The notes under the pieces were generated by a model. It saw only the letters and a list, made by a program, of their open reading frames with translations, searched no databases and was not told the origin of the DNA. From positions 124,001 through 188,000 of the forward strand of contig JAEVLN010000005.1 in NCBI GenBank assembly GCA_018350325.1: a stretch of 64,000 nucleotides of DNA, given 5' to 3'. How positions within the stretch are numbered: position 1 is the stretch's first letter; every line of letters starts with the position of its first letter. Positions 36,366 through 46,856 of the stretch are shown one piece after another. The translations under genes and the position numbers were made by a program. The DNA is from Globodera rostochiensis. Its lineage: Eukaryota; Nematoda; Chromadorea; Rhabditida; Heteroderidae.

Positions 36366-37250
36366 CGGGGTGCGTTGATGACTAAATTACTCTAACCGTC
36401 TGACTCTCTTTTTTTAGCACACTATTTCATAAAAAAATAAAATGTTCAAAAAAGTAACTAAAAAATTATTAGATGGGGTGCGTTGATGACCAAATTACTC
36501 TAACCGTCTGACTTTCTCTTTTAAGCACACTATTTCTTCAAAAAATAAAATGTTCAAAAAAGTAACTAAAAAATTATTAGATGGGGTGCGTTGATGACTA
36601 AATTACTCTAACCGTCTGACTCTCTCTTTTTAGCACACTATTTCTTCAAAAAATAAAATGTTCAAAAAAATAACTAAAAAATTATTAGATGGGGTGCGTT
36701 GATGACCAAATTACTCTAACCGTCTGACTCTCTCTTTTAGCACACTATTTCTTCAAAAAATAAAATGTTCAAAAAAGTAACTATAAAATTATTAGATGGG
36801 GTGCGTTGATGACTAAATTACTCTAACCGTCTGACTCTCTCTTTTAGCACACTATTTCTTAAAAAAATAAAATGTTCAAAAAAGTAACTAAAAAATTATT
36901 AGATGGGGTGCGTTGATGACCAAATTACTCTAACCGTCTGACTCTCTCTTTTAAGCACACTATTTCTTCAAAAAATAAAATGTTCAAAAAAGTAACTAAA
37001 AAATTATTAGATGGGGTGCGTTGATGACCAAATTACTCTAACCGTCTGACTCTCTCTTTTTAGCACACTATTTTTAAAAAAAATAAAATGTTCAAAAAAG
37101 TAACTAAAAAATTATTAGATGGGGTGCGTTGATGACCAAATTACTCTAACCGTCTGACTCTCTCTTTTTAGCACACTATTTCTTAAAAAAATAAAATGTT
37201 CAAAAAAGCAACTAAAAAATTATTAGATGGGGTGCGTTGATGACCAAATT
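36366..37250. repeat. Satellite array 3, about eight 108-bp units
   Basis: Starts abruptly after CTCATGGC and runs head to tail with anchors at 36391, about 36499 and onward every 107-108 bp. From about 36464 it is the duplicate of array 2. Confidence 0.95.
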
Positions 37251-38335
37251 TTCCCAAACGCCAAACGGCGGGAAAAAATTACAAGGCACAGGCCTTTAAT
37301 CATTTACAAAAAGGCCTTGAAAAAACAAAATAAATTACATTCAAACAAGATTCAAAAACGATTGAAATTTAATTCTAGACCAATATTGAAAACTGAACAA
37401 ATGTTGTGGGAAAGGCCTGAGAAATCTGAAAAACTCGCTACAAAAAAAAAATTAATTTGTGTTTATTAGAACTGAACTATTCACCATTACGGCAATTGGG
37501 ACGCTTTGCCGAACACTTTGCCGATTGTAGAAAAATGACAATAAAAATGGCCACGCAAAATTTGACACATTATAATTATACAATTCTAAATCTAAAAAAA
37601 ATCAGTCTTTTAAGTATAAAAGCGTTTTACTATTTTTTTCAAAAATTTGTTACCAAGTTATAAACCGTATACCAATAAATCCTAAAATTTAATAAGCAAA
37701 TTTTTTAAGGAAGATATATAATAATTTATAATTTATAGATAATAACTTTACATAAATAAAACAGCTAAAAATTTTTTTAACAAAATCAAGATATAACACA
37801 TAAATAAATCAATACATTAAAAGATAATTAAACCCTAGACCAAATGGGACACGAAGCAAACAAGTTAACCAATATTCACTGGACGTTACCCTAAATTTCC
37901 TGGCAATAACAAGAAATTGAATGGTATTCGATTTTTTTAAAAATAAAAACAAATTTTTATTTTTTTTACGGAAATATGATAAATGGTATATTCGAACTAA
38001 ATATTTCAAATGATATGATGACTAAGGAGGTGGCGGCAAAAACTCAAGTCGAGCCCAATTATGACTTCCAATTCTAATTAAAAAAAAATAATCATGACTA
38101 AATTATAGTTTTAACAATACAAAAAATTTATATATTCAAAAACATTAAAAAAAATTGCAGATGTCTATTGTAATAAAATTTTTTATAGAATAAGTTTAAT
38201 AAAATAAATGATAAATTCGCATACCCTATGATTGATTGTTAGTCAGGACCATGGACCATTTAGACGTCAAAAGACGTTGAACAAATCGACATGAGCCACA
38301 CTACAACAGGTTCGGCATGAAAAACTCCCGCTACT
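36464..38335. repeat. Segmental tandem duplication, copy 2
   Basis: Same sequence as 34145-36016, including both open frames (37227-37469 and 37457-37663). It ends at CTCCCGCTACT, after which the two copies diverge completely. Confidence 0.9.
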
Positions 38336-39600
38336 CAAAATAAAAATAAATAAATAAAACTTTTTGCTCAGATTTAGCTATAAATTTATCATGAACACCA
38401 ATAATTGCACTCGCGTGCGAAATCAAATTCAAAAAAATGCACTAATAAAGCACTAATAAAATAATTTAATTTAACTACTTACTAACAGAGAAATTTAAAC
38501 ATTTTTGTTCAAAAGCGGCGAATAAATTGACGAATACATTACAAAGGAGAAAATGGTAATCGCCCCCATACAAGCACGCAGGAAATACTTATCCGACATC
38601 ACAAGCATCCTTTCGATATACACTGGAAACATTTAGACACCCTTAAATAAGCCGAATACACATACAAAAGAATATACGCAAAAAAATCTAGTTCATTTAC
38701 GTTTAAAAATGATTAAATAAAAACATTCGAGAGAAATATAAATGAATGAATCGTCTTCCACAGACATTAACAAATAAAATAAAACTAAAATGACGAATAA
38801 ATGAAATAACAAAATCATAAATTACTTTTTAAGGGATAATTAATGCAACTGAAGGAATCTTATTTATAAATCCGTTTATTTAGTATAATAATAATCTTAA
38901 TTTTCGTAATACAGGCGTAAATGTTGACCGGTCGGGATAACATGCTGATCCAATGCTTACACCTTAATGAACATTTAATTTCACGGTTACACAAGAGGCA
39001 CTGCTGTAAAAAAGCTTACAATTATTTTTATTCTACATTGTATTATTTTGAGTTTGCTTGTTTGGAATTTAAAATGTCGGGAAAAGGTTAAAGAAAGCCC
39101 CTCAAAATATAAATAAAATTTGTTTATTTTTAGGAGTATTTTTATTTATTATGACTACTGGGAAAAGGTAGCAGGTTTTTTAGGTTACAGCAAATATGTA
39201 ACTATTTATAAAAAATCTCGTATGCCGCTTTAAAACAGGCAAAATAAATTGGATTATTCTGGCAAAAAAGGGATTGAAACTTATCATTTGAATACAAATT
39301 TATCAGAAATAATCTCATTTTTTAAATTTACAAATATCTTTTTATAAAAAGTTAAAAATTAAATATTTATTGTCCGTTAAAAGGCATAAATAAACTTTTA
39401 TAAAACGAAAAAGTTTGTCGCAATGTGTAAAATTTGCTAATATAAACTTTAATTAGAGAACTCAAAAATAATTCGTACTCTTTTATCAATTATTTTATAT
39501 AAGGTTGCCGTATTCTTGATTATATTGTTCTAATATTTTTTTCTCAGTTATAATTGCGTGTTTTATATTGCGCAAATTTTATGATTTAAGCCTACTTTGA
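38336..39600. other. AT-rich stretch with one unassigned island
   Basis: A GC-richer island at 38515-38640 has two overlapping open plus frames of 36-39 codons and cannot be resolved. A minus-strand exon is possible near 38925-38970 (IGSACYPDRSTFTP between AAG and GTATTA). The rest is A/T background. Confidence 0.4.
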
Positions 39601-39627
39601 GCTTTCTGTAGATCACCAATTATTCAG

Positions 39628-39879
39628 TTATAATTTTGATGGCGCTCCAAGTCATGCTGTTTTGCTTCCCTTAACAAGCGTTCTCCGGTTTGTGTTTTAT
39701 GTCTTGGTTTGTTTATTATATATATATAGTTATTTCTTTCGTTTATGTTTTTTATATTTCAACAAATTTAAACTCATCTTTATTTAATTTATGCTTTCAG
39801 CTTAACGGAGGATTATGTTGTCTATATCTTTACGCAAAACTATTTTCAATTAATATTATCAAAATTGTGTTTATTTTAA
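39628..39879 (+). CDS. Two candidate exons with a 113-bp intron
   Basis: Exon 1, 39628-39687, follows TTATTCAG and reads YNFDGAPSHAVLLPLTSVL, leaving two bases before GTTTGT; nearly half its codons are RNY. Exon 2 begins at 39801 after ATGCTTTCAG, joins in phase and reads LTEDYVVYIFTQNYFQ and on to TAA at 39877. A different frame of exon 2 continues open to 39962 as a hydrophobic stretch. Exon 1 is the firmer of the two. Function unknown. Confidence 0.5.
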
Positions 39880-40539
39880 TTATTTTTTTTAATAATTTGT
39901 TTTTTTTATATTTTTTGTTTTACATTGCAAATTTGACTAGAAAATTTAAAATATTTTTCTAAATTAATCTAATTTTGGGATCGTCATGTTGTAGCTCAGC
40001 GCAACCCAAGATGTAGACATGCTAGCTTGATTCTAACAATTTTATTTAATTTCTTAACAATAATTGAAGGTTCACAGAAATTATTTTAGATAAAATAATA
40101 AAACTCTTTAGAAAGGAAATAAAAATAACAGGGCGAAAAAAGTAAGTTAAAAATCAAAACATATTAAATTATACTGCAAATCGAATAAAATGAAAAGGGT
40201 CAATATTGTTTTTACATGTCCTAAATATTAATACAAATAAAAGCAACAGAAAAAGCTGACTTTCACGTTTTTCTGAATGTTTTGATTTAATTTTCTTAGC
40301 AAAAATTGCCAGTTTTTGTTAAAATATTTCCAGCGCCGGCTTTGTTTTTCTCTATTCTTCTGTGTAGCAATTAATTTTAGTTTCATGTTGAAATACTTCT
40401 TAAACTTCTTTAAGTTTTATTTTAAAACATAAAAAATTACGATAATAAGATATAGGCAAACAATTTTATTTTTTAAGAAATTTTTATTATCAATGTGTGA
40501 TTTTTTTTTCAAATAAATAAATTATCTAAGAAATAATAA

Positions 40540-40701
40540 CGGGAATCAACCAACATCGGTGATTTAAACAGTTTTATCCGTGACCATGCCTGGTTGAACT
40601 CTGAGATTTTAAAATTTTCCGGACATTTTCGAAATCTGGATTCCGGGTGATTAATACTTGCTACTGATGCTCAGGCCCTAAAATTTACCGAGATTCTATA
40701 A
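40540..40701 (+). pseudogene. Coding-like island interrupted by one TGA
   Basis: A frame opening RESTNIGDLNSFIRDHAWLN continues for 36 codons to TGA at 40648, then LILATDAQALKFTEIL to TAA at 40699. The part after the TGA is also RNY-rich, and the GC-rich island covers the whole span. Without the TGA this would be a 52-codon frame. It may be a decayed exon, or the first part may be a true C-terminus. Confidence 0.35.
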
Positions 40702-40754
40702 AATTACAAAAAATTATTTTGCCAATAATTCCATAAAAGTATTAAATTAAAATG

Positions 40755-40885
40755 GTTGTGGAATCTCTCTTATTTGAGCTGAGAAGATGAGACGTTCCGA
40801 GTCTGTGGGGTGGTCTCTTACCTCGGTTGAGGAGAGAGGTTCTCTTCCTTTCGTGGAAGGAATGAGGGGGGAACAGACTTTTTCA
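40755..40885. other. GC-rich island, non-coding look
   Basis: G/A/T-rich sequence (GAGGAGAGAGGTTCTCTTCC and neighbours) with several short self-complementary pieces. Stops interrupt all plus frames. It could be an RNA-forming or transposon-derived segment; nothing specific recognised. Confidence 0.3.
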
Positions 40886-41047
40886 ATTTTGTCTTATTTA
40901 AATCATGTTATAATAAAACGCATTGGTTTGGTGTAGGTTCGTAGGTCACAGTTTTCTTTATTTACTTATTATCAGAATTGAATTAAAATTAAATACTCCG
41001 GATTCATAATACGTTAAGTACATCATTTATTCACATTAATTATAAAT

Positions 41048-41150
41048 CGTACTGGGTCGTTTCGTAAAAACTGCCACCATGGGCGTCGGCGGCGCCGTCG
41101 GAACCCCCAACAACGAAATCAGGGATATAGATACGGACGGACCTTCTCGG
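41048..41150. other. Island related to the foldback terminus
   Basis: Begins CTGGGTCGTTTCGTAAA followed by CTGCCACCATGGGCGT, very like the left end of the foldback element at 41841, then continues as unique GC-rich sequence. The plus strand has a 27-codon frame starting MGVGGAVGTPNNEIRDIDTD at an ATG in a perfect vertebrate-type Kozak context. The minus strand is also open for over 30 codons. It may be a decayed or captured element end. Confidence 0.4.
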
Positions 41151-41231
41151 CAGAATCATTAAAATTTAACCATAAATTTATTAAAATTTTCATCTGATGA
41201 ATTAAAAAAAAATTCAAATCTCTGTTTTAGT

Positions 41232-41468
41232 CAAGGGTCGCATCGAAAATTTTCAAAAAAAAAGGACATCAAGGGCAAAAAAAATTATTTTGGGGTCCGA
41301 AAAAAAGACATTTTACAAAATGTACAAAAATGCAGAAAAATGTTATTTTTGGCATGAAATGTGCTTTTTTAATCATATTTTTACAATTTTCCTTAACATT
41401 TGGGGGTTGGAAATTGCTCCCATGGAAAAAAGGACAAATCTTTAAAAGAAGGACAGACGCTACCTCTG
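41232..41468. mobile_element. hAT-type MITE, 237 bp
   Basis: An exact 8-bp duplication GTTTTAGT flanks the element (41224-41231 and 41469-41476). The ends read inward are CAAGGGTCGCATC and CAGAGGTAGCGTC, matching at 9 of 13 positions and fitting the hAT terminus pattern YARNG. Internal AAAAAAGGACA words recur near both ends. No coding capacity. Confidence 0.85.
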
Positions 41469-41519
41469 GTTTTAGTAGGCCTATCCTTTTAAACTAGTAG
41501 AAAACAACGGAGAAAAATT

Positions 41520-41770
41520 AGGAAAATATTATCGCCAGAGTTATTTCAAAATTTTGAAAAATCCCAAAGGTTTGGTCAATTTTACAAAAAATTTCAAAAA
41601 TTTTGTAAAATCCTGATCCTGGTCCAGGATCCTGGTCCGCAAAACGTACCAGGACCAGGATATCCTGAAAACCAGGATTTTTAATCCTGGTAAATCCTGA
41701 TCCTGGTCATTTCCTAAATCCTGGTCCTGATCCTGATCCGGGGTTTTTCAAAAATCCGGTCTCTACTAAA
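41520..41770. mobile_element. Word-repeat element built on CCTGGTCC
   Basis: Between about 41603 and 41750, ATCCTGGTCC, CCTGATCC and their complements recur in both orientations. The outer parts look like inverted ends: CAGAGTTATTTC...TTTTGAAAAATCCC on the left, and TAGAGACCGGATTTTTGAAA read inward on the right. No clear target duplication found. Probably a small hAT-like non-autonomous element. Confidence 0.55.
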
Positions 41771-41840
41771 AATCGAAATAAGTTCATAAAAAAATCGATT
41801 TATTGGGATCAATATTATGAAAAATAATTAAATAAAAAAC

Positions 41841-42331
41841 CTGGGTCGTTTCGTAAATTCCGCCACCATGGGCGTTTCGTAAATCCGCCAGGGCGTTTCG
41901 TAAATCCGCCACATATATTTTATGAAATAGTTTTAGACATTATAACTTTATACACCCCGCACTAAATCTGTTAAACCTTATATCAATGGAATAGAAAAAG
42001 CAATACAGCAAAGTTGAAGCGATTGGATAAGTATTAAAAAAGTTTTAATGTAAAATTGCCAAAAATTGGGTTTTTTCGTAGTTTTCTACTCATAACTTTT
42101 TAAAACTTTGATTTACTGCTTAGTTTACTTTTACAAGCAGCTTCTATGCATATAGAGCTTCCCAATGGTATAAGGTTTAACTGATTTAGTGCGGAGTATA
42201 TAAAGTTATGATGTCTAAGACTATTTCATAAAATATATGTGGCGGATTTACGAAACGCCCTGGCGGATTTACGAAACGCCCTGGCGGATTTACGAAACGC
42301 CCATAGTGGCGGAATTTACGAAACGACCTAG
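41841..42331. mobile_element. Foldback element with 20-bp repeat units in its arms
   Basis: The two halves are inverted copies for about 170 bp each. The outer ends are CTGGGTCGTTTCGTAAATTC and CTAGGTCGTTTCGTAAATTC. Inside each end, GGCGTTTCGTAAATCCGCCA is repeated twice on the left and three times on the right; the arms then continue through a shared A/T segment (TAACTTTATA). No ORF. Flanks show no convincing target duplication. Confidence 0.85.
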
Positions 42332-42403
42332 CACCCAATTAAATTAATGTTTCCAACAAAGATATACTAAAGTTTTTCAACGCAACGTAATTAAGATAAA
42401 AAC

Positions 42404-42470
42404 TATATCATTTAGCCGCGGTGTTTTTGCTGCGGAAATAACACCAGCGTCCACATGAGCCAGAATTGCC
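42404..42470 (-). CDS. Candidate internal exon
   Basis: On minus, an AGGTCGCAG acceptor is followed by one base and AILAHVDAGVISAAKTPRLN plus two codons to a GTTTTT donor. About 41% RNY codons. Another minus frame is open to a TGA. The AHVDAG string recalls translational GTPases, but the GKT of their P-loop is absent, so I do not assign that family. Confidence 0.45.
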
Positions 42471-43434
42471 CTGCGACCTTTTAATTAATTAACAATTTTT
42501 AAAATTCAAAAACAAGTATTATTTATAAAATACAATTCAACAAGTTTTAATGAATAAAAAAAATTCAAGCAAAGCGTAAAATTGATTACAAAAATCTCAA
42601 AAATGTTTTATATGAGGAAAAAACATTTGGTTAAACCACTTTTTTCCTACTCAACTTTGGCTGGCGTTCCAAACTCTACAACGAATTATTAAGAATTTTT
42701 TTTAAATAACTTCCAAATATTTTTGAACTTGGAGAAATTTTTTGCTAACAAAATACTCAAATATTTACGAATGGCTCAGCCCTAAAGCGCTCGAAATTTT
42801 AGAATAAAATGTGTTCCATATATGAATCTTCAAAATAAAATTGGACCATACTCGCAAAATTGAATAAAATCCAAAATTATTTTAACATATTTAAGTAGAA
42901 ACAAAATTTTTACCTATCCAATGAGAAAACACAAATAAAAAATAAAAAACTATCAATGACAAACTTAATCGCTAAATATAACATATATAAAATAATGTAA
43001 CGAAACGGCAAAACCGATAAACTTTTCTCGATTTTCATCCTTTAAATGCAAATATTATAACTAACGCTAGCTTACCAAATATTGAAAATAATTATTTTAA
43101 AAAACTATACAAAATGGGCGTGCATGACACCGACTGACTAACACTGGTCTTCAGCGTGTGACTAATTAAGAAGCGAATCGAAATTAAATGCTTAAAATAC
43201 TAAGAACAGTTTTGCAATAATAAATAAATATCCAAATAAAAGTTAAAACAAAGTTAATGTAAAGGAATATTTAAAACAATAAAAAATCCATTTAATTCAA
43301 TAGTTGCTTTTTTGCAACAGTGAGAAAAATTAAATCCCTTTTTTTATTGAAGCTCTAAAGCGAGATATAAAAAATATATTTCAACAATAACGTAAGTAAA
43401 TTTAAATTTAACAAAAAGTATAAATTTTCAAAGG

Positions 43435-43749
43435 TTACACATTCCTCTTTGAAAAATGACAGCGAAGCGACAGTTCTGAAGTTTTGCACTGATGGGCTCC
43501 CCCTATAGCAGGAAATCCACGATCCGAATTAAAAAATATTCTGCAATCATAATAGACAAAGCCCATGAACGACACTGCTTCGTACGACCTTTTTATGGGC
43601 TTGTTAAAGTGTGTTGAGCGTTGAACAATTATTTTAAAAAGCTGAGCAACGTGCTTTTGCCCTAAAATACAATTTTTAAAGACAAGCAATTTGTTAGGCA
43701 AATTTTGTATGTGTGAAATAAACACAAAAACTTGTTTTTCAAAAAACAA
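43435..43749 (-). CDS. Unidentified 104-codon ORF
   Basis: The longest non-repetitive frame starting with ATG outside the GC-rich block. It begins MFFEKQVFVFISHIQNLPNK and includes IKRSYEAVSFMGFVYYDCRI and FPAIGGAHQCKTSELSLRCH. A frame this long is unusual, though not impossible by chance, in AT-rich DNA. The 3' half is the GC-richer part, and the N-terminal half may be fortuitous intron read-through. No motif recognised; it could be an exon or a transposase remnant. Confidence 0.4.
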   Translation of the reverse strand: MFFEKQVFVFISHIQNLPNKLLVFKNCILGQKHVAQLFKIIVQRSTHFNKPIKRSYEAVSFMGFVYYDCRIFFNSDRGFPAIGGAHQCKTSELSLRCHFSKRNV

Positions 43750-43994
43750 TTAAGTTTCAAATTGTTTCTTTTAAAAACCACGACATATTGCAAAAAAATA
43801 TATATTTATTCAATACTTAAATAAATGAAGAAAAATCTATAATATTATGCCAAAAGAATTGTATCATAATTTTAATAAATTCAATAATAAAATAAGAAAA
43901 TATTTTTGATAAGGCCATGTTAGAAGATGAACGCGTCCAAACGCAAAAATACATGTAAAAAATACTATAAACCTAAGACATATTACGATCTTTT

Positions 43995-44177
43995 GTGGTT
44001 CTGAGCGCAATTTTGGCAGCCGACGTAGAATCAGCTAGGCTATTAGACGAGGGCTTGAACCGGAGCTTACTCTATGCAAACCGGGTTAAAACCGGGAAAA
44101 CCGGTTCTCGACTAAACCGGTTCGAGAATTTATATCTCGACGGTATGAAAAGCTACAGAAACGATTTACCTAACTAA
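43995..44177 (+). other. ACCGG word-repeat island with 60-codon frame
   Basis: Around 44049-44130, GCTTGAACCGG, AACCGGGTT, AACCGGTT and similar words recur, with a rough inverted relationship between GGGCTTGAACCGG on the left and CCGGTTCGAG on the right. An open frame of 60 codons (VLSAILAADVESARLLDEGL...) runs across it but is probably incidental. Likely a small non-autonomous hAT-like element inserted next to a coding-like segment at 43995-44045. Confidence 0.4.
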
Positions 44178-45510
44178 GTGTCTAATCAGGTATGGGAATT
44201 GCAAATAAATAAATTAGGGCGCTTCAACCAATATTTTTTATATGCGAGAAGTCAAAAATGTGGTGACGTGTATTTCTCACGAAGCCGTGACGTTGTTCAT
44301 TCAAATAACGTTTCACATTTTTATTATAATTATTTATTTTTTATTGGTAATGTTTTGAAAATATTTGAAATTTTACTGATATTCCTAATCCGTTTTTTTG
44401 TTTGGTCGCATTTTAACATTTGATCGACCTCATAGTTCTGTTTTAGAATAATAAACGGTTTGAGTTTTTAGTCCGAGCAAAATTTGATAATTAAGATTGA
44501 TTAATTGAGCTTATGCGGATTTATTATTACTATTAAAACTCTTTTTCTTCTCTATTTCAACATTATTTAGTTTTATTTAAACGCCAATTCGTTGCTTGCT
44601 TTAATGAATTTTAAATTGTAATAGTTTCCCGTGAATGTATTTTATAAATCTCTGTTATAAATTATTTAATCAAAATTAATTCGTGAATTATGCTGAAACT
44701 CTTCCAGTTTGACATACGTGGTTTGCTTTTTGAAATTTTAGCTTTCCTTAATTCAATAAATTTATGTTAACAATTAATTAACATCTTTTTTGTTGCAATA
44801 TTTTATATAGTTTAAATGTTCATTGTAAATTGTAAATTGCAGATTTTATTTTAGCGTTATATTGATTCATATAACAGTTTATTATAAAGATTAAAACATT
44901 TCACAAGAATATACACAAATATTGACATCTTATTTAAATGAAATTGTCTTCTTTAAATGTTTTTTAACTGTGGATTAAAATGGCATAAATTATTGCTTCT
45001 TTAAAAATCTTCATCTTATGAATAAATGCATGATCAAATAATTAAAAACGAAGCCCAGTCCGATTATGAATTAAAAAAATGGTTGTATTTATTTAATAAA
45101 TTATGCTCAATATTACAAGCTTATAAAGCATAGAAAGAATTACATATTTTTTGATTCCAATTTTAATAAATTGTTTGAATTGAAATTCGGCTTTCAGCAT
45201 TAAGCTTCTACAAATTAATCAATGTTATTTTCAATCGATTTTAAAAATAACAAATTTTGTCAAGTACATATGTTTGCTTAAACACTTTTCCCATTATTAA
45301 AATAAAAATTAAGTAAAATATTCAGTCTTTGTAAATAATGACAAAAAAGATTTACTTTAAAAAAAATAAACAAATTAAAACACTATTTAAACTATTACTA
45401 ATTACAAATAATTTAATAAATAAATTTGTTTTTTGCTAATTTATTAAAAATAAGCAATTTAAATTTAAAAAATTAATATTGGGGTATTAATTAACTTACC
45501 AAAAAATAAG

Positions 45511-46043
45511 ATCATACCAATTTCAAACCTGTCGCCAAAAAAGGAGCAATGCCGAAGGTCGTCTGTTAAAATTCAATTAAGTTTAAAAAGAAATAGAAAA
45601 TAATTTTTAAAATTTCATTGGATTGTGATATGTTCAAAAATAAAGGTTGGCAATGCAATAACAATCGAAGTCTGCGACTCGTGTTCACGTCACGTATAAA
45701 TCCAACAAATCGATATACGATATTTAAAATAAAATTCATTTGTTAACTCTTTAGATAAATAAATGCGTTTTTTATTGTAGCGTGTCACAGTTAATGGAAA
45801 TCCAAATGTTCACTTGTTTCAACGCGGAGGACCAATTGGCAGAACTAATTTTAAATTTAAAACCCTTGTTTAATTTTAAGCAAAAGAAATATTAAATAAT
45901 TAATATTCACATAGATTTTACTCTTTAATATTTTCAACAGTTTTTTCAAGATCATTCAAATAACGAAATCGACCATGATTGTTGATAGGATATCTAAAAA
46001 AGTAATGCTCAACACGATTTCACGTCAGACCGAAAAAGATTAA
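45511..46043 (+). CDS. Four-exon candidate gene segment, introns 81-87 bp
   Basis: Exons 45511-45564 (IIPISNLSPKKEQCRRSS), 45646-45693 (VGNAITIEVCDSCSRH), 45781-45867 (starting RVTVNGNPNVHLFQRGGPIG) and 45951-46043 (starting IIQITKSTMIVDRISKKVML, ending TAA). All junctions are phase 0 with GT...AG introns of 81, 87 and 83 bp, and two acceptors have good T-rich tracts. RNY codons average about one third. It is the best linked model in the window, though a short minus-strand exon is also possible over 45529-45562. The start is missing. No domain recognised. Confidence 0.5.
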
Positions 46044-46747
46044 CTTTCTAGTAAAATTAAAATTAATATTAAACTTTAAAAATGAAATAAATTAAAATTA
46101 TAAATTTTCTTTTTAAATCTTTGATCCAACCTGCAGACAAAACTTGCCTAATAAATAATAGAAAAGTAATTCAATTATAGGAATAATAACATAAGCAAAT
46201 TTATTTAAAAAATAATAATAAATAAACAGATAAATTGTTTTTGTTTAATTTTGTATAGTTGAATAAAAGTAATAAATAAGTATTATCTAAAATAAATTTA
46301 AATAAAGAAATAGTATGATATAACAAAGATAAAGTTTTTTCATAAAGATCGGACAAGAAAATATTATCTCTAAAATAGTTTTTTGACACAAACTAAAAAA
46401 TGTCTAAAAATATGTAAATAATTCACTAAAAAGACCTTGTTGTTTTTTTGTTAAATCTATTTTTTAAATTCATAATTCTAATAATTTACTCTAATCATAT
46501 AAATATTTAATTTTATAGCATTAAAATTCACGTCCAGTATATGTAAGTCTTGTTTAAAAGGCTGATCATGGGGAAAAAATATTTTAATAATTATAACGAG
46601 GTCATATATTATTTTAAATTATATTCAGTTCAAGCTTTGACTTTTATTTTTAACTCGTAAATTGCCCGGTAATTCTAAAAACAAAATCAAAAAATAAATA
46701 AAGATTAAGACGAAATTCTATAAATTTTATAAATTTGACTTTATTAG

Positions 46748-46856
46748 CAAATCAAAAAATCACGGATTTGTTGGCAACAGTGTGAATAATGGCCGTTATT
46801 CAAGTTACCCAATGGGGAAAAAAGTTAATGGAGAAAAGTGCAAACGGAAAAAATGA
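46748..46856 (+). CDS. Candidate terminal exon, Lys-rich
   Basis: A TTTGACTTTATTAG acceptor, one base, then KSKNHGFVGNSVNNGRYSSY and a basic tail (MGKKVNGEKCKRKK) ending TGA at 46854. It lies 0.7 kb after the four-exon chain on the same strand, but that chain already has a stop, so it would belong to another transcript or isoform. Confidence 0.45.

Noticed and set aside
33785..37250. Possible CRISPR array
   Set aside because: Units abut head to tail without unique spacers; it is a eukaryotic satellite.
39076..39090. ATGTCGGGAAAAGG reading MSGKG like a histone start
   Set aside because: The frame closes at once (TAA) and nothing histone-like follows.
42404..42470. AHVDAG suggesting an EF-G-type GTPase
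   Set aside because: The GKT that completes the P-loop is absent and no other G motif is nearby.
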